Source: DASRFR01 sp035651455
GTDB lineage: Bacteria > Acidobacteriota > Terriglobia > Terriglobales > Acidobacteriaceae
DNA length: 64,000 nt
Reading direction: 5' to 3'
NCBI GenBank assembly: GCA_035651455.1
Contig: DASRFR010000058.1
Coordinates: 124,001-188,000, forward strand
Positions 54,486-62,986 of the stretch are shown one piece after another. Numbering within the stretch: the first letter of the stretch is position 1; each line of letters begins with the position of its first letter. The notes under the pieces were generated by a model. It made no database searches, was not told the origin of the DNA, and worked only from the letters and a program-made list of their open reading frames with translations. The translations under genes and the position numbers were made by a program.

Positions 54486-54706
54486 AAATTGGTCTGCTCC
54501 TTGATGAAAACGGCAGTGGCAAGCTTCACACGCTTGCGGCCGTCGGTAATACCGGCGCGCAAGAACAATGTGCGCAAGTGTTGCTTGACCGTCCGCGGAC
54601 TGATTTTCAGCTGGCTGGCGATCTCCTTGTTGCTGCAGCCCTGCACGAGCAGTTGCAAGACCTGCGCATCGCGTGGCGTGATCTTGATTGTGTCCAGATC
54701 GAGCAT
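54464..54706 (-). CDS. HTH-only LuxR-type protein, first member of pair 1
   Basis: 80 residues from the ATG at 54706. LuxR-type HTH: ITPRDAQVLQLLVQGCSNKE, IASQLKISPRTVKQHLR, then LFLRAGITDGRKRVKLATAV. No sensory domain. The LFLR-GI--G-KRVKLAT stretch recurs in the first member of pair 2 (62187-62558). It is divergent from the two-component system at 55039. Confidence 0.85.
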   Translation of the reverse strand: MLDLDTIKITPRDAQVLQLLVQGCSNKEIASQLKISPRTVKQHLRTLFLRAGITDGRKRVKLATAVFIKEQTNLCNHVIS

Positions 54707-55038
54707 CGGCTACCTCATCAATGTGCAACTCGGGCTGGTTTGGGAGCGCAGCATACAATGCAAGATGTTCGCCAAAGTTTCGCCTAGTCTACTCCCAACG
54801 TAATATCAGTAAGTTGGAATCCAGCTGTGCGTGTCGCCCCGGGTTTCGTGACCCAATTAGTGCTACTCGTGCCGCTTTCGGGAGCGAAGCTTGGGAAATT
54901 CAGACAGAAACGGGAATCACCGCCCTGACATTAAGGCGTTATTAAGCTTCCGTCCTCTAGAGACAAAACTAGACATGAACGGCGGCGGGCTGATCTATTC
55001 TTCTATTGGAATTCTAACTGACTGACGAGGCGATTCCT
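54707..55038. other. Divergent control region between HTH pair 1 and the two-component system
   Basis: 332 bp with no gene. It holds the direct-repeat box at 54930-54946, about 93 bp before the response regulator start. No confident -35/-10 pair was seen. Confidence 0.55.
54930..54946 (-). promoter_or_regulatory. PmrA/QseB-like direct-repeat box 1
   Basis: On the minus strand it reads CTTAAT-AACGC-CTTAAT, two identical half-sites 11 bp apart. This equals the YTTAAK-N5-YTTAAK box bound by PmrA-type OmpR-family regulators in enterobacteria. It lies upstream of an OmpR-family regulator gene, so autoregulation is likely. Confidence 0.6.
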
Positions 55039-55710
55039 TTGAGAGTTCTGGTGGTCGAGGACGAGCGTCGTTTGGCAGATAACATCGCGCAGAGCCTGCG
55101 GGAAAGCACTGGGTACGCTGTCGATGTCGCCCGCGAAGGTGAAGACGGCCTTTTTATGGCCCAAAGCAATTCGTACGACCTGATCGTGCTCGACCTCATG
55201 CTGCCGCGGGTGCCGGGGCTGCAACTACTTACGACTATCCGGAATGAAGGACAGGACACACCCGTGCTCGTCCTCACTGCGCGCGACGAAAAGGAATCGA
55301 TTGTGGGCCTGCTCAATGCAGGCGCCGATGATTATTTGACCAAACCGTTTGATCTGGGAGAGTTGCTGGCCCGGTGCAAGGCGCTCGTCAGACGCGGTAA
55401 AGGTAAAGGATCGCCGACCTTAAGAATCGGCGACCTGGAGATCAATACCCTGGACCGCAGGATCAACAGGAATGGCCGTGAGATCAATCTCACCGCGATG
55501 GAGTACCGCGTCCTCGAATACTTGGCGCACCGCCCACGAGCCGTGGTCTCAAAGACCGAACTCCTCGAACATTTGTACGACTACAACTGGGAAAAATTCA
55601 GCAATGTAATTGAAGTGTATATCTCGGGTCTGCGTCGCAAACTCGACCAAGCATCGGGACCGCCATTGATTCACACGGTCCGCGGGCAAGGCTACATTCT
55701 GAAGGGCTGA
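55039..55710 (+). CDS. OmpR-family response regulator
   Basis: 223 residues from a TTG at 55039 with GAGG eight bases upstream. Receiver domain 1-115 with phosphoacceptor Asp52 (LIVLDLMLP) and Lys102 (YLTKPF); winged-helix DNA-binding domain from about 125 (LTAMEYRVLEYLAHRPRAVV, VIEVYISGLRRKLD, VRGQGYIL). The sequence is of the PmrA/QseB/CusR group. It is followed three bases later by its kinase. Boxes of the type expected for this group lie before it and before the tolC-like gene downstream. Confidence 0.95.
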   Translation: MRVLVVEDERRLADNIAQSLRESTGYAVDVAREGEDGLFMAQSNSYDLIVLDLMLPRVPGLQLLTTIRNEGQDTPVLVLTARDEKESIVGLLNAGADDYLTKPFDLGELLARCKALVRRGKGKGSPTLRIGDLEINTLDRRINRNGREINLTAMEYRVLEYLAHRPRAVVSKTELLEHLYDYNWEKFSNVIEVYISGLRRKLDQASGPPLIHTVRGQGYILKG

Positions 55711-55713
55711 ATT

Positions 55714-57150
55714 TTGTTTAGGCACTCTATCCAGCGCCGATTGATTGCCGCCGTCGTTCTGTCGCAATCCATGTTGGCAACCGGATTATTGCTGGCAGGT
55801 GTGTACTTCACGCACCGCCAACTCATGGCGACGCTACAGAACAATATCCAGGCTCGTGCGACCAGCCTGACGGCCTTAGTGCGATACACGGAGCAAGACC
55901 CGCCGCACCTGATTTTCGATGGCAGCATGCTTCCGCCGCCGCTGGACGCCAAACATCCAGATCTTTACCTGGTGACAACCGATCAAGGCACAATCCTAGC
56001 GCGATCTCCCAACTGGTTCGAGGCCGCACGCCACCCCGGAGATGGCTTTTGGACCATCCATTACAATGGCACTGCCTACCGCGTAGTACGTCTCTCCCAC
56101 ATGCCGGTGTTAGACAGCGAGCCTGGACAACCGCCCGCGTTTCTGAACGTGATCTATGCATCACCAACCGAGGGTGTCGATCTCGAGGTTAGGATCACAG
56201 GCCTTTACATCGCGCTGGCAGGCGCAGTCCTGCTGGCGATCACAGTGCCACTTGCTCTATGGGGCATTCGCCGCGGCTTGTTGCCGATGCAGCGCCTGGC
56301 TGGGCAGGCGGCTTTGGTTTCCGCGCAGAACTGGCAATTCCAAGCTCCCGAGGAAATACGCGAGATTGCGGAATTGGAACCGCTTACCCACGCCATGAGC
56401 ACCATGGTCGATCGCCTGCACCGCTCCTTTCTGCAGCAACGGGAATTTCTCGGTAATGCGGCACACGAATTGAAGACTCCCGTGGCCATACTCAAATCGA
56501 CGTTGCAGGCAATCACACAGAAGCCCCGCAGTTCGGAGGAGTACCGCCAGGGCATTGCGCTGGCTCTTGAAGACATGGAGCGCCTGGAAAACCTGTTGCA
56601 CTGGATGCTACGCCTGGCCCGCGCGGAACAATGGGCACACGGGGCCCTTCGCCGCGACCTGCCAACCATCGATATCGCAGAAACGTGCGCGGAAGCGATT
56701 GAGCGGTTGCGACCACTCACGGCCGAACACCACATCGCAATTCACTTTGTCAATCACACTGGCGCCTTCTTGCGTGCTGATCCGGAAGATTTGCAACTCA
56801 TCTGGGTTAATCTGCTCGAGAATGCTATTCGCTACAGCCCGGAAGGATCATCGGTGGATGTAGCTGTGAGTCGACAAAACGGCGGTCCTGCGCGAATTCT
56901 TTTCGAAGATCACGGGGTAGGAGTTCCACCCGATCAACTGCCGCACATCTTCGAGCGATTTCATCGCGGGGATCCATCGCGCACCCGCGCCACCGGGGGA
57001 TTCGGGCTGGGGTTGGCGATCGCAAAAGCGCTGGTCGAAGCTTACGGAGGCCACATCACCGCCAGCAGTACGGTCGGTAAGGGCACACGGATTACGGTCG
57101 AACTGCCCATCCTAAATGCAGAAGAGATGGCCCACACTGCGCCGACTTAA
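55714..57150 (+). CDS. Sensor histidine kinase
   Basis: 478 residues from a TTG at 55714. Membrane segments at about 9-31 and 163-184 enclose a periplasmic sensor of about 130 residues; a HAMP-like region follows. The H-box is FLGNAAHELKTPVAILKS with phosphorylated His251; N-box NLLENAIRYSP with Asn370; G-boxes DHGVGVP and GGFGLGLAIAKALVEAYGG. The partner is the preceding regulator. Its stop codon lies inside the second CTTAAG-N5-CTTAAT box. Confidence 0.95.
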   Translation: MFRHSIQRRLIAAVVLSQSMLATGLLLAGVYFTHRQLMATLQNNIQARATSLTALVRYTEQDPPHLIFDGSMLPPPLDAKHPDLYLVTTDQGTILARSPNWFEAARHPGDGFWTIHYNGTAYRVVRLSHMPVLDSEPGQPPAFLNVIYASPTEGVDLEVRITGLYIALAGAVLLAITVPLALWGIRRGLLPMQRLAGQAALVSAQNWQFQAPEEIREIAELEPLTHAMSTMVDRLHRSFLQQREFLGNAAHELKTPVAILKSTLQAITQKPRSSEEYRQGIALALEDMERLENLLHWMLRLARAEQWAHGALRRDLPTIDIAETCAEAIERLRPLTAEHHIAIHFVNHTGAFLRADPEDLQLIWVNLLENAIRYSPEGSSVDVAVSRQNGGPARILFEDHGVGVPPDQLPHIFERFHRGDPSRTRATGGFGLGLAIAKALVEAYGGHITASSTVGKGTRITVELPILNAEEMAHTAPT

Positions 57151-57162
57151 GGTTTGCTTAAT
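57146..57162 (+). promoter_or_regulatory. PmrA/QseB-like direct-repeat box 2
   Basis: Reads CTTAAG-GTTTG-CTTAAT, again YTTAAK-N5-YTTAAK, overlapping the kinase stop codon and ending 36 bp before the tolC-like ATG. It suggests an internal promoter for the efflux genes controlled by the adjacent regulator. Confidence 0.6.
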
Positions 57163-57198
57163 CCAACCCTTTGCATTCTGAGTACCATCAGGAGGCAT

Positions 57199-58617
57199 AT
57201 GCGCGTGTGCATGCCCATCGTGTATCGAACCCTCATAGCCCTGGCAACTACGATCGCATGGCTCGCCTGTGCTCAAACGATGCCCAACCAGCTTGCAGGC
57301 ACATTCGACAGCAACGGCCAGAGTTCAGGCACGAACATGAATTCCGGAAGCAACCCTGCGAATCCCCAAAACACCGCTGCGCCGCAGACGATCACCCTTA
57401 GGGACGCGCTGCAAATGGCAAAGAAAAATAGCCCGGACTTCCAGGCTGCGCTGACGGGATTCGGATTAGCGCGAGAAGATCGCGTCCAAGCGCGCGCAGC
57501 GTTGTTGCCGAGCGTCGGTTACAACGGCCAGTTTCTCTACACACAGGGGAATGGTTCAGCCAGCGGACGCTTCATTGCGAACAATGGCGTCCATGAGTAC
57601 ATCAGCCAGGGAAATGCCCACCAGGTGTTCTCGTACTCCAGCGTCTCTGACTTTCGTCGCGCGCGCGCGGCGGAGGCGGTGGCCAAAGCGAAAGCCGAGA
57701 TTGCCGCGCGCGGTTTAGTCGTAGCGGTCACCCGGACGTATTACACCCTGGTGACCGCGGAACATAAGTATTCCACCGCGCAGTTGGCTGATGCCGAAGC
57801 GCAGCATTTTCTAAACATCAGCGAGAAGCTGGAACATGGCGGCGAGGTGGCGCACTCAGACGTCATCAAAGCACAAATTCAGTATCAACAACAACACCGC
57901 GACCTGCAGGAATCGCAACTGGCAATGGAGAGAGCGCGTCTAGACCTGGCCGTGCTTCTCTTTCCTGACTTCAACCAGAATTTCACGGTAGTCGATGATT
58001 TGCAGAGTCCACAACCCGTGCCTACCTTCGGCGAAGTCGCGAACCTTGCGGCTAACAAGAATCCGGACTTGCGCGCAGCCCTGTCGTCCTTGCAAGCGGC
58101 TCAGCATGAGGTTGGCGTAGCCTTTGGAGGTCTTCTGCCAACGCTGACCCTGGACTACTTTTATGGCATCGATGCGAATCGCTTTGCGGTGAATACGTTT
58201 GATCCAATTACCAATTCCACGTTTCGTAATCTTGGGTATTCGGCAAGCGCAACTCTCCAGTTCCCAGTCTGGACCTGGGGCGCAGGATGGAGCAAGGTGA
58301 AACAAGCCAAGCTGCAGCGCGGGCAGGCGCAGGTTGAACTCAGCTTTGCGCAGCGTCAACTGCTGGCCAACCTGCGGGCCTTCTACGCCGAAACCGAGAC
58401 TTCTCGCTCCGAACTGGAATCGCTCCGCTCGTCTGCGGAACTGGCGGCCGAAAGCCTGCGGCTTACGAATATGCGCTACCAGGCTGGCGAAGCCACTGTC
58501 CTGGAAGTGGTCGACGCGCAGAACACGTTTACGCAGGCACGCAATGCATACAGCGATGGGCAGGCACGCTTCAGCACCGCAATAGCGACCCTACAAACGC
58601 TCACGGGCAGTTTCTAA
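57199..58617 (+). CDS. TolC-family outer-membrane efflux protein
   Basis: 472 residues from the ATG at 57199. AGGAGG ends only three bases before it; a GTG at 57205, nine bases after the same site, is an equal choice. Signal peptide of about 25 residues, ending near WLACAQ, then a Ser/Asn-rich linker. Two OEP repeats follow: ITLRDALQMAKKNSPDFQAA and long helices, with LEVVDAQNTFTQARNAYSDG near the end. It is the outer-membrane channel for the adaptor encoded five bases downstream. The upstream box links it to the two-component system. Confidence 0.93.
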   Translation: MRVCMPIVYRTLIALATTIAWLACAQTMPNQLAGTFDSNGQSSGTNMNSGSNPANPQNTAAPQTITLRDALQMAKKNSPDFQAALTGFGLAREDRVQARAALLPSVGYNGQFLYTQGNGSASGRFIANNGVHEYISQGNAHQVFSYSSVSDFRRARAAEAVAKAKAEIAARGLVVAVTRTYYTLVTAEHKYSTAQLADAEAQHFLNISEKLEHGGEVAHSDVIKAQIQYQQQHRDLQESQLAMERARLDLAVLLFPDFNQNFTVVDDLQSPQPVPTFGEVANLAANKNPDLRAALSSLQAAQHEVGVAFGGLLPTLTLDYFYGIDANRFAVNTFDPITNSTFRNLGYSASATLQFPVWTWGAGWSKVKQAKLQRGQAQVELSFAQRQLLANLRAFYAETETSRSELESLRSSAELAAESLRLTNMRYQAGEATVLEVVDAQNTFTQARNAYSDGQARFSTAIATLQTLTGSF

Positions 58618-58621
58618 ACTC

Positions 58622-59956
58622 ATGCAATCCCTTTTACCCTACGACATTGGCAGCAGACGCAGAAGGTTGAAGATCTGGGCTGCTCTTTGCGTGCTGATCT
58701 TTCTTGTGGGGTTGGGGGCGTGCTCTCACGAATCCGGCAACCAGGAACCAGTCGTGTCGGTACAGGTCGTTCCCGTGCAGGAGACCACGCTGCAGCAGAC
58801 TGTCACGTCTGAGGCGGTATTGTTCCCTTTGGCCCAGGCCGCAATAACGCCAAAAATCAGCGCTCCGGTTCGCAAGTTTTATGTTAAGCGCGGCTCGAAG
58901 GTCCATGCCGGCGAACTGTTGGCCGTACTTGAAAACCGCGATCTCTCGGCCGCTGCTGAAGACAACCGCGGTGCCCTCGAGCAAGCGCAAGCCAGTTACG
59001 AGACCACTACAGCGGCAAGCCTTCCAGAAGAAATGCAGAAGGCCTCACTCGACGTGGAGGCAGCCCAAAAAATGCTCGACGCACAACAAAAGGTGTACAC
59101 GAGCCGCCAGGAACTCTATGCGCAAGGGGCGATGCCTCGAAAGGAACTGGACCAATCAGCCGTCGATCTCCAGCAAGCAAAAAACCAATACGATATAGCT
59201 CAGAAGCACCTGAACTCGTTACTTGCCGTTGGGCGGCAAAACACGATGAAGTCTGCCGCCGGCCAACTGCAGTCTGCAAAAGGCAAGTACATGGGCGCCG
59301 AGGCGCAGCTAAATTATTCCGAGATTCACAGTCCGATCAACGGCGTAGTCACTGATCGGCCGCTATACCCGGGGGAGATGGCGGCTGCCGGAGCGCCCTT
59401 GATCACCGTCATGGACACCTCTAAGGTAATCGCTCGGGCTCACATTCCGGAGATGCAAGCCGCATTACTGAAAGTCGGCGACAGAGCAACCATCGCTGCT
59501 CCCGGGATTGACGAGGCCATGCAAGGCACGGTGAGCGTCGTCAGTCCTGCACTCGACCCCAATAGCACAACAGTCGAAGTTTGGGTCCAGGCTGTGAATC
59601 CGAAGGGGACTCTGCGGCCTGGCGGCAGCGTACAAGTCTCCATGGTGGCGCGCACCGTCCCTAATGCACTTGCGATCGCTTCCACGGCGGTTCTTACTGC
59701 GTCCGATGGCGGCACATCGGTGATGCTCGCCGGCCCTGACGGGCGCGCACACCAGCAGAATGTAAAACTCGGTGTAAGACAGGGCGAGCTGGTACAGATC
59801 ACAGACGGGTTGCAAGCAGGACAGCAAGTGATCACCGCGGGCGTCTACGGTTTACCAGACAACACCAGAATCAAGATCGAAGCTCCGGCGCCTGCCAACG
59901 AAAAACCGAGTCCCGAAAAGTCAGGGAGTAAATCTGAGGATAACGAAAAGGAATAG
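58622..59956 (+). CDS. Efflux periplasmic adaptor (RND/HlyD-type lipoprotein)
   Basis: 444 residues. Lipoprotein signal ending FLVGLGAC with lipid-bearing Cys34. Lipoyl half (ISAPVRKFYVKRGSKVHAGE), long coiled coil (about 110-225, with SLDVEAAQKMLDAQQKVYTS), second half (SEIHSPINGVVTDRPLYPGE), then beta-barrel and membrane-proximal domains. A charged tail (EKPSPEKSGSKSEDNEKE) ends it. Adaptors of this type work with RND pumps or MacB-like ABC pumps. None is encoded next to it. Confidence 0.92.
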   Translation: MQSLLPYDIGSRRRRLKIWAALCVLIFLVGLGACSHESGNQEPVVSVQVVPVQETTLQQTVTSEAVLFPLAQAAITPKISAPVRKFYVKRGSKVHAGELLAVLENRDLSAAAEDNRGALEQAQASYETTTAASLPEEMQKASLDVEAAQKMLDAQQKVYTSRQELYAQGAMPRKELDQSAVDLQQAKNQYDIAQKHLNSLLAVGRQNTMKSAAGQLQSAKGKYMGAEAQLNYSEIHSPINGVVTDRPLYPGEMAAAGAPLITVMDTSKVIARAHIPEMQAALLKVGDRATIAAPGIDEAMQGTVSVVSPALDPNSTTVEVWVQAVNPKGTLRPGGSVQVSMVARTVPNALAIASTAVLTASDGGTSVMLAGPDGRAHQQNVKLGVRQGELVQITDGLQAGQQVITAGVYGLPDNTRIKIEAPAPANEKPSPEKSGSKSEDNEKE

Positions 59957-60014
59957 GGCTACCGCTTGGGGCGACTCAAGTCGGCGGCGCTGCTGCGGCT
60001 GGCGTTTTCACAAA

Positions 60015-60036
60015 GGTAACCGGCCACACGGTTACC
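60015..60036. repeat. Inverted repeat after the adaptor gene
   Basis: GGTAACCG (60015-60022) and CGGTTACC (60029-60036), perfect eight-base arms with a six-base loop, 59 bp after the adaptor stop and 163 bp before the next gene. No T-tract; it may be a terminator hairpin or a protein site. Confidence 0.4.
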
Positions 60037-60199
60037 GGAAAGCTTCCATCTTTAACATGTGCAAAGAGTTGCAGTTCTGCTTGCGTACTGCTCAGTTCGC
60101 CCTGCGGGTTCCATAAGCTCAACTTGTCATGAGGGTTAGTAGCCCGAATGGGCCGTGCCTTTGGATTGCGAATTGCACTACAATTGCGCACGTGAGCCG

Positions 60200-62059
60200 A
60201 TGTCAGCCGAAAACCTGTTAATCAGTGAAGTGAAAGACGTGCCGAAACCCGATCGGAAGCCGCGCCTGGACATCGAAACTTTTCAGCATTTACTACAGGC
60301 GGCGTATGTTCTTCAGGAACATAACGATTCTTTGCATTCCGCGGAGCAGGCGGAAGCCCAAGCCACAGCTACAATCGTCTCCGCGGCCGCTGACTCGGTG
60401 CATGCACGACCTCCGGCTGGGGTGGAGGGACACGGGTCGCCGGCGGCCAAAAAGAGCAATGTCGTAGAAATTACCACGGGGACTCAGGTCGGCGTGGGGC
60501 AAGCGCAAGGGGGAAACGCGTCCAGCTCGGATGCGACCTCACAAGCCTTGGCCGAAATTGTAGCCACCCAGCACCAGATTCAGACATCCCACCTGGAATT
60601 TCAGGAAGCCATTGAACTGATTTGTGAGCGGGCCCAGCGTATCGTCCATGCGGATGGCGCCCTCATCGGAATGCTGAGTGAGTCTCGGTTGGTGTATTCC
60701 GCCGGAAGCGGAAATGCGATGCGCTTGGTAGGCCATGTTGTTCCCGCAGACGCATGCCTTACCACGGAATGCCTGACCAACGGCGCAACTTTACACTCGC
60801 CCGACGTAGAGAGCGACTATCTACTCGATGCGGCATTGTGCGGGAAATTGGGTATCCGCTCGCTAATAGCGGTTCCAATTTATTACGAGGGCAGCGTAGT
60901 AGGCTCACTGCAGCTTCACTTCGAGCAGGTCGATGCCTTTCAGGAACCGGACATTCGCAGTTGCCAGCTTCTCGCGGGATTGGTGACCGAAGCGAAAGCC
61001 CGATCTGAGGAGAAGCAATGGAAGCAAGCGCTCGCCGCGGAGCGCGAAACCATGTTGCAGGCATTGGAAGCACTGAAGCCCCAACTGGAAAAGCTTGCCA
61101 CTGACACAAGTGTTCCAAGCCCGCCGAAGAATCAGGAACCTGAACTTTTGCCTGCCGTGCCAACGCAATTTCAGCGTCAAAGCCAGGCATCAGCACCCAG
61201 CATTTGCACGGTCTGCAGTAACGAAATTGAACCGGCGCAGCTATTCTGTGGAGTATGTGGCAGCGAAAAATCAGGCCATTCGGCGCACGTGGATCAGACG
61301 GATGCGGATTCGTTGATTGCCGACTTGGGCCGCCTTAATGAATCGGAACATGGTGACGTTCTGCCATCCGTGCCTGCCGCTTTGCCCGATTTGTCTGCGA
61401 AAGAGGAAATTGCGCGGGAACTGCCGATGGAAACATTGGCAGAACTGGAGAAGTCGATCGCGGCAACGTATCCCGATCTCACCTTCCCTGAACCTCGACC
61501 GGCGCAGCCCGAGAAGGAATTAGTACCCAATATTGTTTCGCAGAACACAACTCAGCCTGCTTCGCCGCCCACAGTGGCTCCCGATTCCTCTACCTGGCAA
61601 TCGGCGTCGAAAGCAAAGGCCTGGCTGGACACGCTTCGCGCGAACGAAATCGCAGTTGCGAATTTCTGGAACACTAAGCGTGCCGATCTTTATCTCGGCA
61701 TCGCGCTGCTGCTGGTCGCGACGGCAGTTGCCTGGATGCTGCGTAGCGGCCCGGCCACAGCCAGCAGTAATGCCCTTGGTCGTCCGCCAGTCGTAACAGC
61801 TAAGAAAAAGCAAGCGCCGCAACCGTCGCAGCTTTCGCTGAGCGAACAACTTCTAGTCGATCTGGGACTGGCCGATCCGCCGCAAGCGCCGGCCGACAAC
61901 GGCAATCCAGATCTAAAGGTCTGGGTGGATTTGCAAACCGCGTTGTACTACTGCCCGGGCGCCGATTTGTACGGAAGGACCAGCAAGGGAAAATACACAA
62001 GCCAGCGAGACGCACAGATGGACCAGTTCGAGCCCGCCGCCCGCAAAGCTTGCGACTAG
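60200..62059 (+). CDS. GAF / zinc-ribbon membrane protein with VWVD-type C-terminus
   Basis: 619 residues from the ATG at 60200. Parts in order: polar N-terminus; GAF domain at about 128-265 (AIELICERAQRIVHADGALI; IRSLIAVPIYYEGSVVGSLQ); coiled coil to about 300; a double-CxxC zinc ribbon (Cys336, 339, 350, 353); a long linker; one membrane segment at 497-514; and a C-terminal module at about 573-618 (VWVDLQTALYYCPGADLYG, KGKYTSQRDAQ). That C-terminal module resembles short VWVNT...GKYM modules found in many exported acidobacterial proteins. The GAF part is cytoplasmic and the tail would be outside, so it could carry a signal across the membrane. No enzymatic output domain is present. Confidence 0.85.
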   Translation: MSAENLLISEVKDVPKPDRKPRLDIETFQHLLQAAYVLQEHNDSLHSAEQAEAQATATIVSAAADSVHARPPAGVEGHGSPAAKKSNVVEITTGTQVGVGQAQGGNASSSDATSQALAEIVATQHQIQTSHLEFQEAIELICERAQRIVHADGALIGMLSESRLVYSAGSGNAMRLVGHVVPADACLTTECLTNGATLHSPDVESDYLLDAALCGKLGIRSLIAVPIYYEGSVVGSLQLHFEQVDAFQEPDIRSCQLLAGLVTEAKARSEEKQWKQALAAERETMLQALEALKPQLEKLATDTSVPSPPKNQEPELLPAVPTQFQRQSQASAPSICTVCSNEIEPAQLFCGVCGSEKSGHSAHVDQTDADSLIADLGRLNESEHGDVLPSVPAALPDLSAKEEIARELPMETLAELEKSIAATYPDLTFPEPRPAQPEKELVPNIVSQNTTQPASPPTVAPDSSTWQSASKAKAWLDTLRANEIAVANFWNTKRADLYLGIALLLVATAVAWMLRSGPATASSNALGRPPVVTAKKKQAPQPSQLSLSEQLLVDLGLADPPQAPADNGNPDLKVWVDLQTALYYCPGADLYGRTSKGKYTSQRDAQMDQFEPAARKACD

Positions 62060-62094
62060 CTCGAACCATCTCTATTCTCGCCAGTATTCGCTCC

Positions 62095-62349
62095 CTAATC
62101 CCCTGCGTAAGCAACCGAGGCTGCCAGGTTCTTTTCGAAGCGCCGCGCCTCGTACCAGAGCGCCAGTTCCACGCGATTCCACAGACCTAATTTGTCGTAG
62201 ATGACGCGCAGATAGTTCTTGACCACATGTTCCGTGGTACCGATGGCATCCGCGACTTCTCTATTCTTGAGTCCTTGCGCGACGAGTTCAATGACGCGAA
62301 ACTCTCGTTCGCTGGGAGTGCGTGTTCCGTACCGCCCCTCTCCGACCAT
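62095..62349 (-). CDS. HTH-only LuxR-type protein, second member of pair 2
   Basis: 84 residues from the ATG at 62349, with GGAGA just upstream. LuxR-type HTH: TPSEREFRVIELVAQGLKNRE, cut here as TPSEREFRVIEL and VAQGLKNREVA, then IGTTEHVVKNYLR and YDKLGLWNRVELALWY. No sensory domain. It starts inside the first member, with which it overlaps by 163 bp in the same relative frame offset as in pair 1. It converges on the GAF/zinc-ribbon gene. Confidence 0.85.
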   Translation of the reverse strand: MVGEGRYGTRTPSEREFRVIELVAQGLKNREVADAIGTTEHVVKNYLRVIYDKLGLWNRVELALWYEARRFEKNLAASVAYAGD

Positions 62350-62558
62350 AGCTGTCTCCGAAATAAGAATGTAGCGAGTTTTACCCGCTTGATGCCGCCG
62401 CTGATCCCGAATCGCAGGAAAAGCCGGTTGAAGTGAGCTTTCACAGTGCGTTGTGCAATGTTCAGCTCTTTGGCGATGTCCTCGTTTTCGTAGCCCTGCA
62501 GCAGCAGGGTAACGATTTGTTGTTCTCTCGGACCTAAGCGAATTTCGCCATCTATCAT
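62187..62558 (-). CDS. HTH-only LuxR-type protein, first member of pair 2
   Basis: 123 residues from the ATG at 62558, five bases after GGAGG. HTH at about 5-70: LGPREQQIVTLLLQGYENED, IAKELNIAQRTVKAHFNR, LFLRFGISGGIKRVKLATF. The last about 50 residues are Ser/Arg-rich and overlap the second member; they look unlike a folded domain and may be a read-through tail. Its partner in pair 1 ends soon after the same KRVKLAT stretch. Confidence 0.82.
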   Translation of the reverse strand: MIDGEIRLGPREQQIVTLLLQGYENEDIAKELNIAQRTVKAHFNRLFLRFGISGGIKRVKLATFLFRRQLWSERGGTEHALPANESFASLNSSRKDSRIEKSRMPSVPRNMWSRTICASSTTN

Positions 62559-62986
62559 TTTTCCTCCCCGTTCACCAACAGTCTTTCCTACGAGGCGGCG
62601 CGCAAACATTCGACTGAAGGGCAACCGTAACACTCGGACGTTACAACACTAAGAATGGAGATGTAATTGTTTCTCCTTGCAGTCAAGGTGCCATAGAAGA
62701 AAGTTTTGATATGTGACGGAGAGAATTCTCTCTTTGTGACAACCGAACATTGTTCAACCGCGATACACGCGGGGCTGCGGGTATGAAACCCTCGGTTGGG
62801 AAAAAGTTTCGCAGCCGTTTCCTCGACGTTAAGAGAAACACCCTAGGACAAATTTCCTTTTTTCTACAGGGTAGAATGGAACTTTTACACGACGCGACGC
62901 AACCGCATTTTCTTTCTAAGCCCTTACAGGACTGGCAATTGAATAAAAAGTCTTGCTGAATTTTCTGACCATCAAAAACCGATTCC
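62559..62986. other. Intergenic region between glycosyltransferase and HTH pair 2
   Basis: 428 bp, AT-richer than its surroundings, with no credible gene. It should contain the HTH-pair promoter (minus strand). A small CCGCG-ATACA-CGCGG repeat at about 62759-62773 is the only structure noticed. Confidence 0.5.

Noticed and set aside
59976..60191. 71-codon open frame on the minus strand after the adaptor gene
   Set aside because: The product has a somewhat protein-like C-terminal half, but there is no ribosome binding site, it overlaps the upstream edge of the GAF gene and contains the inverted repeat at 60015-60036. Too weak to call a gene.
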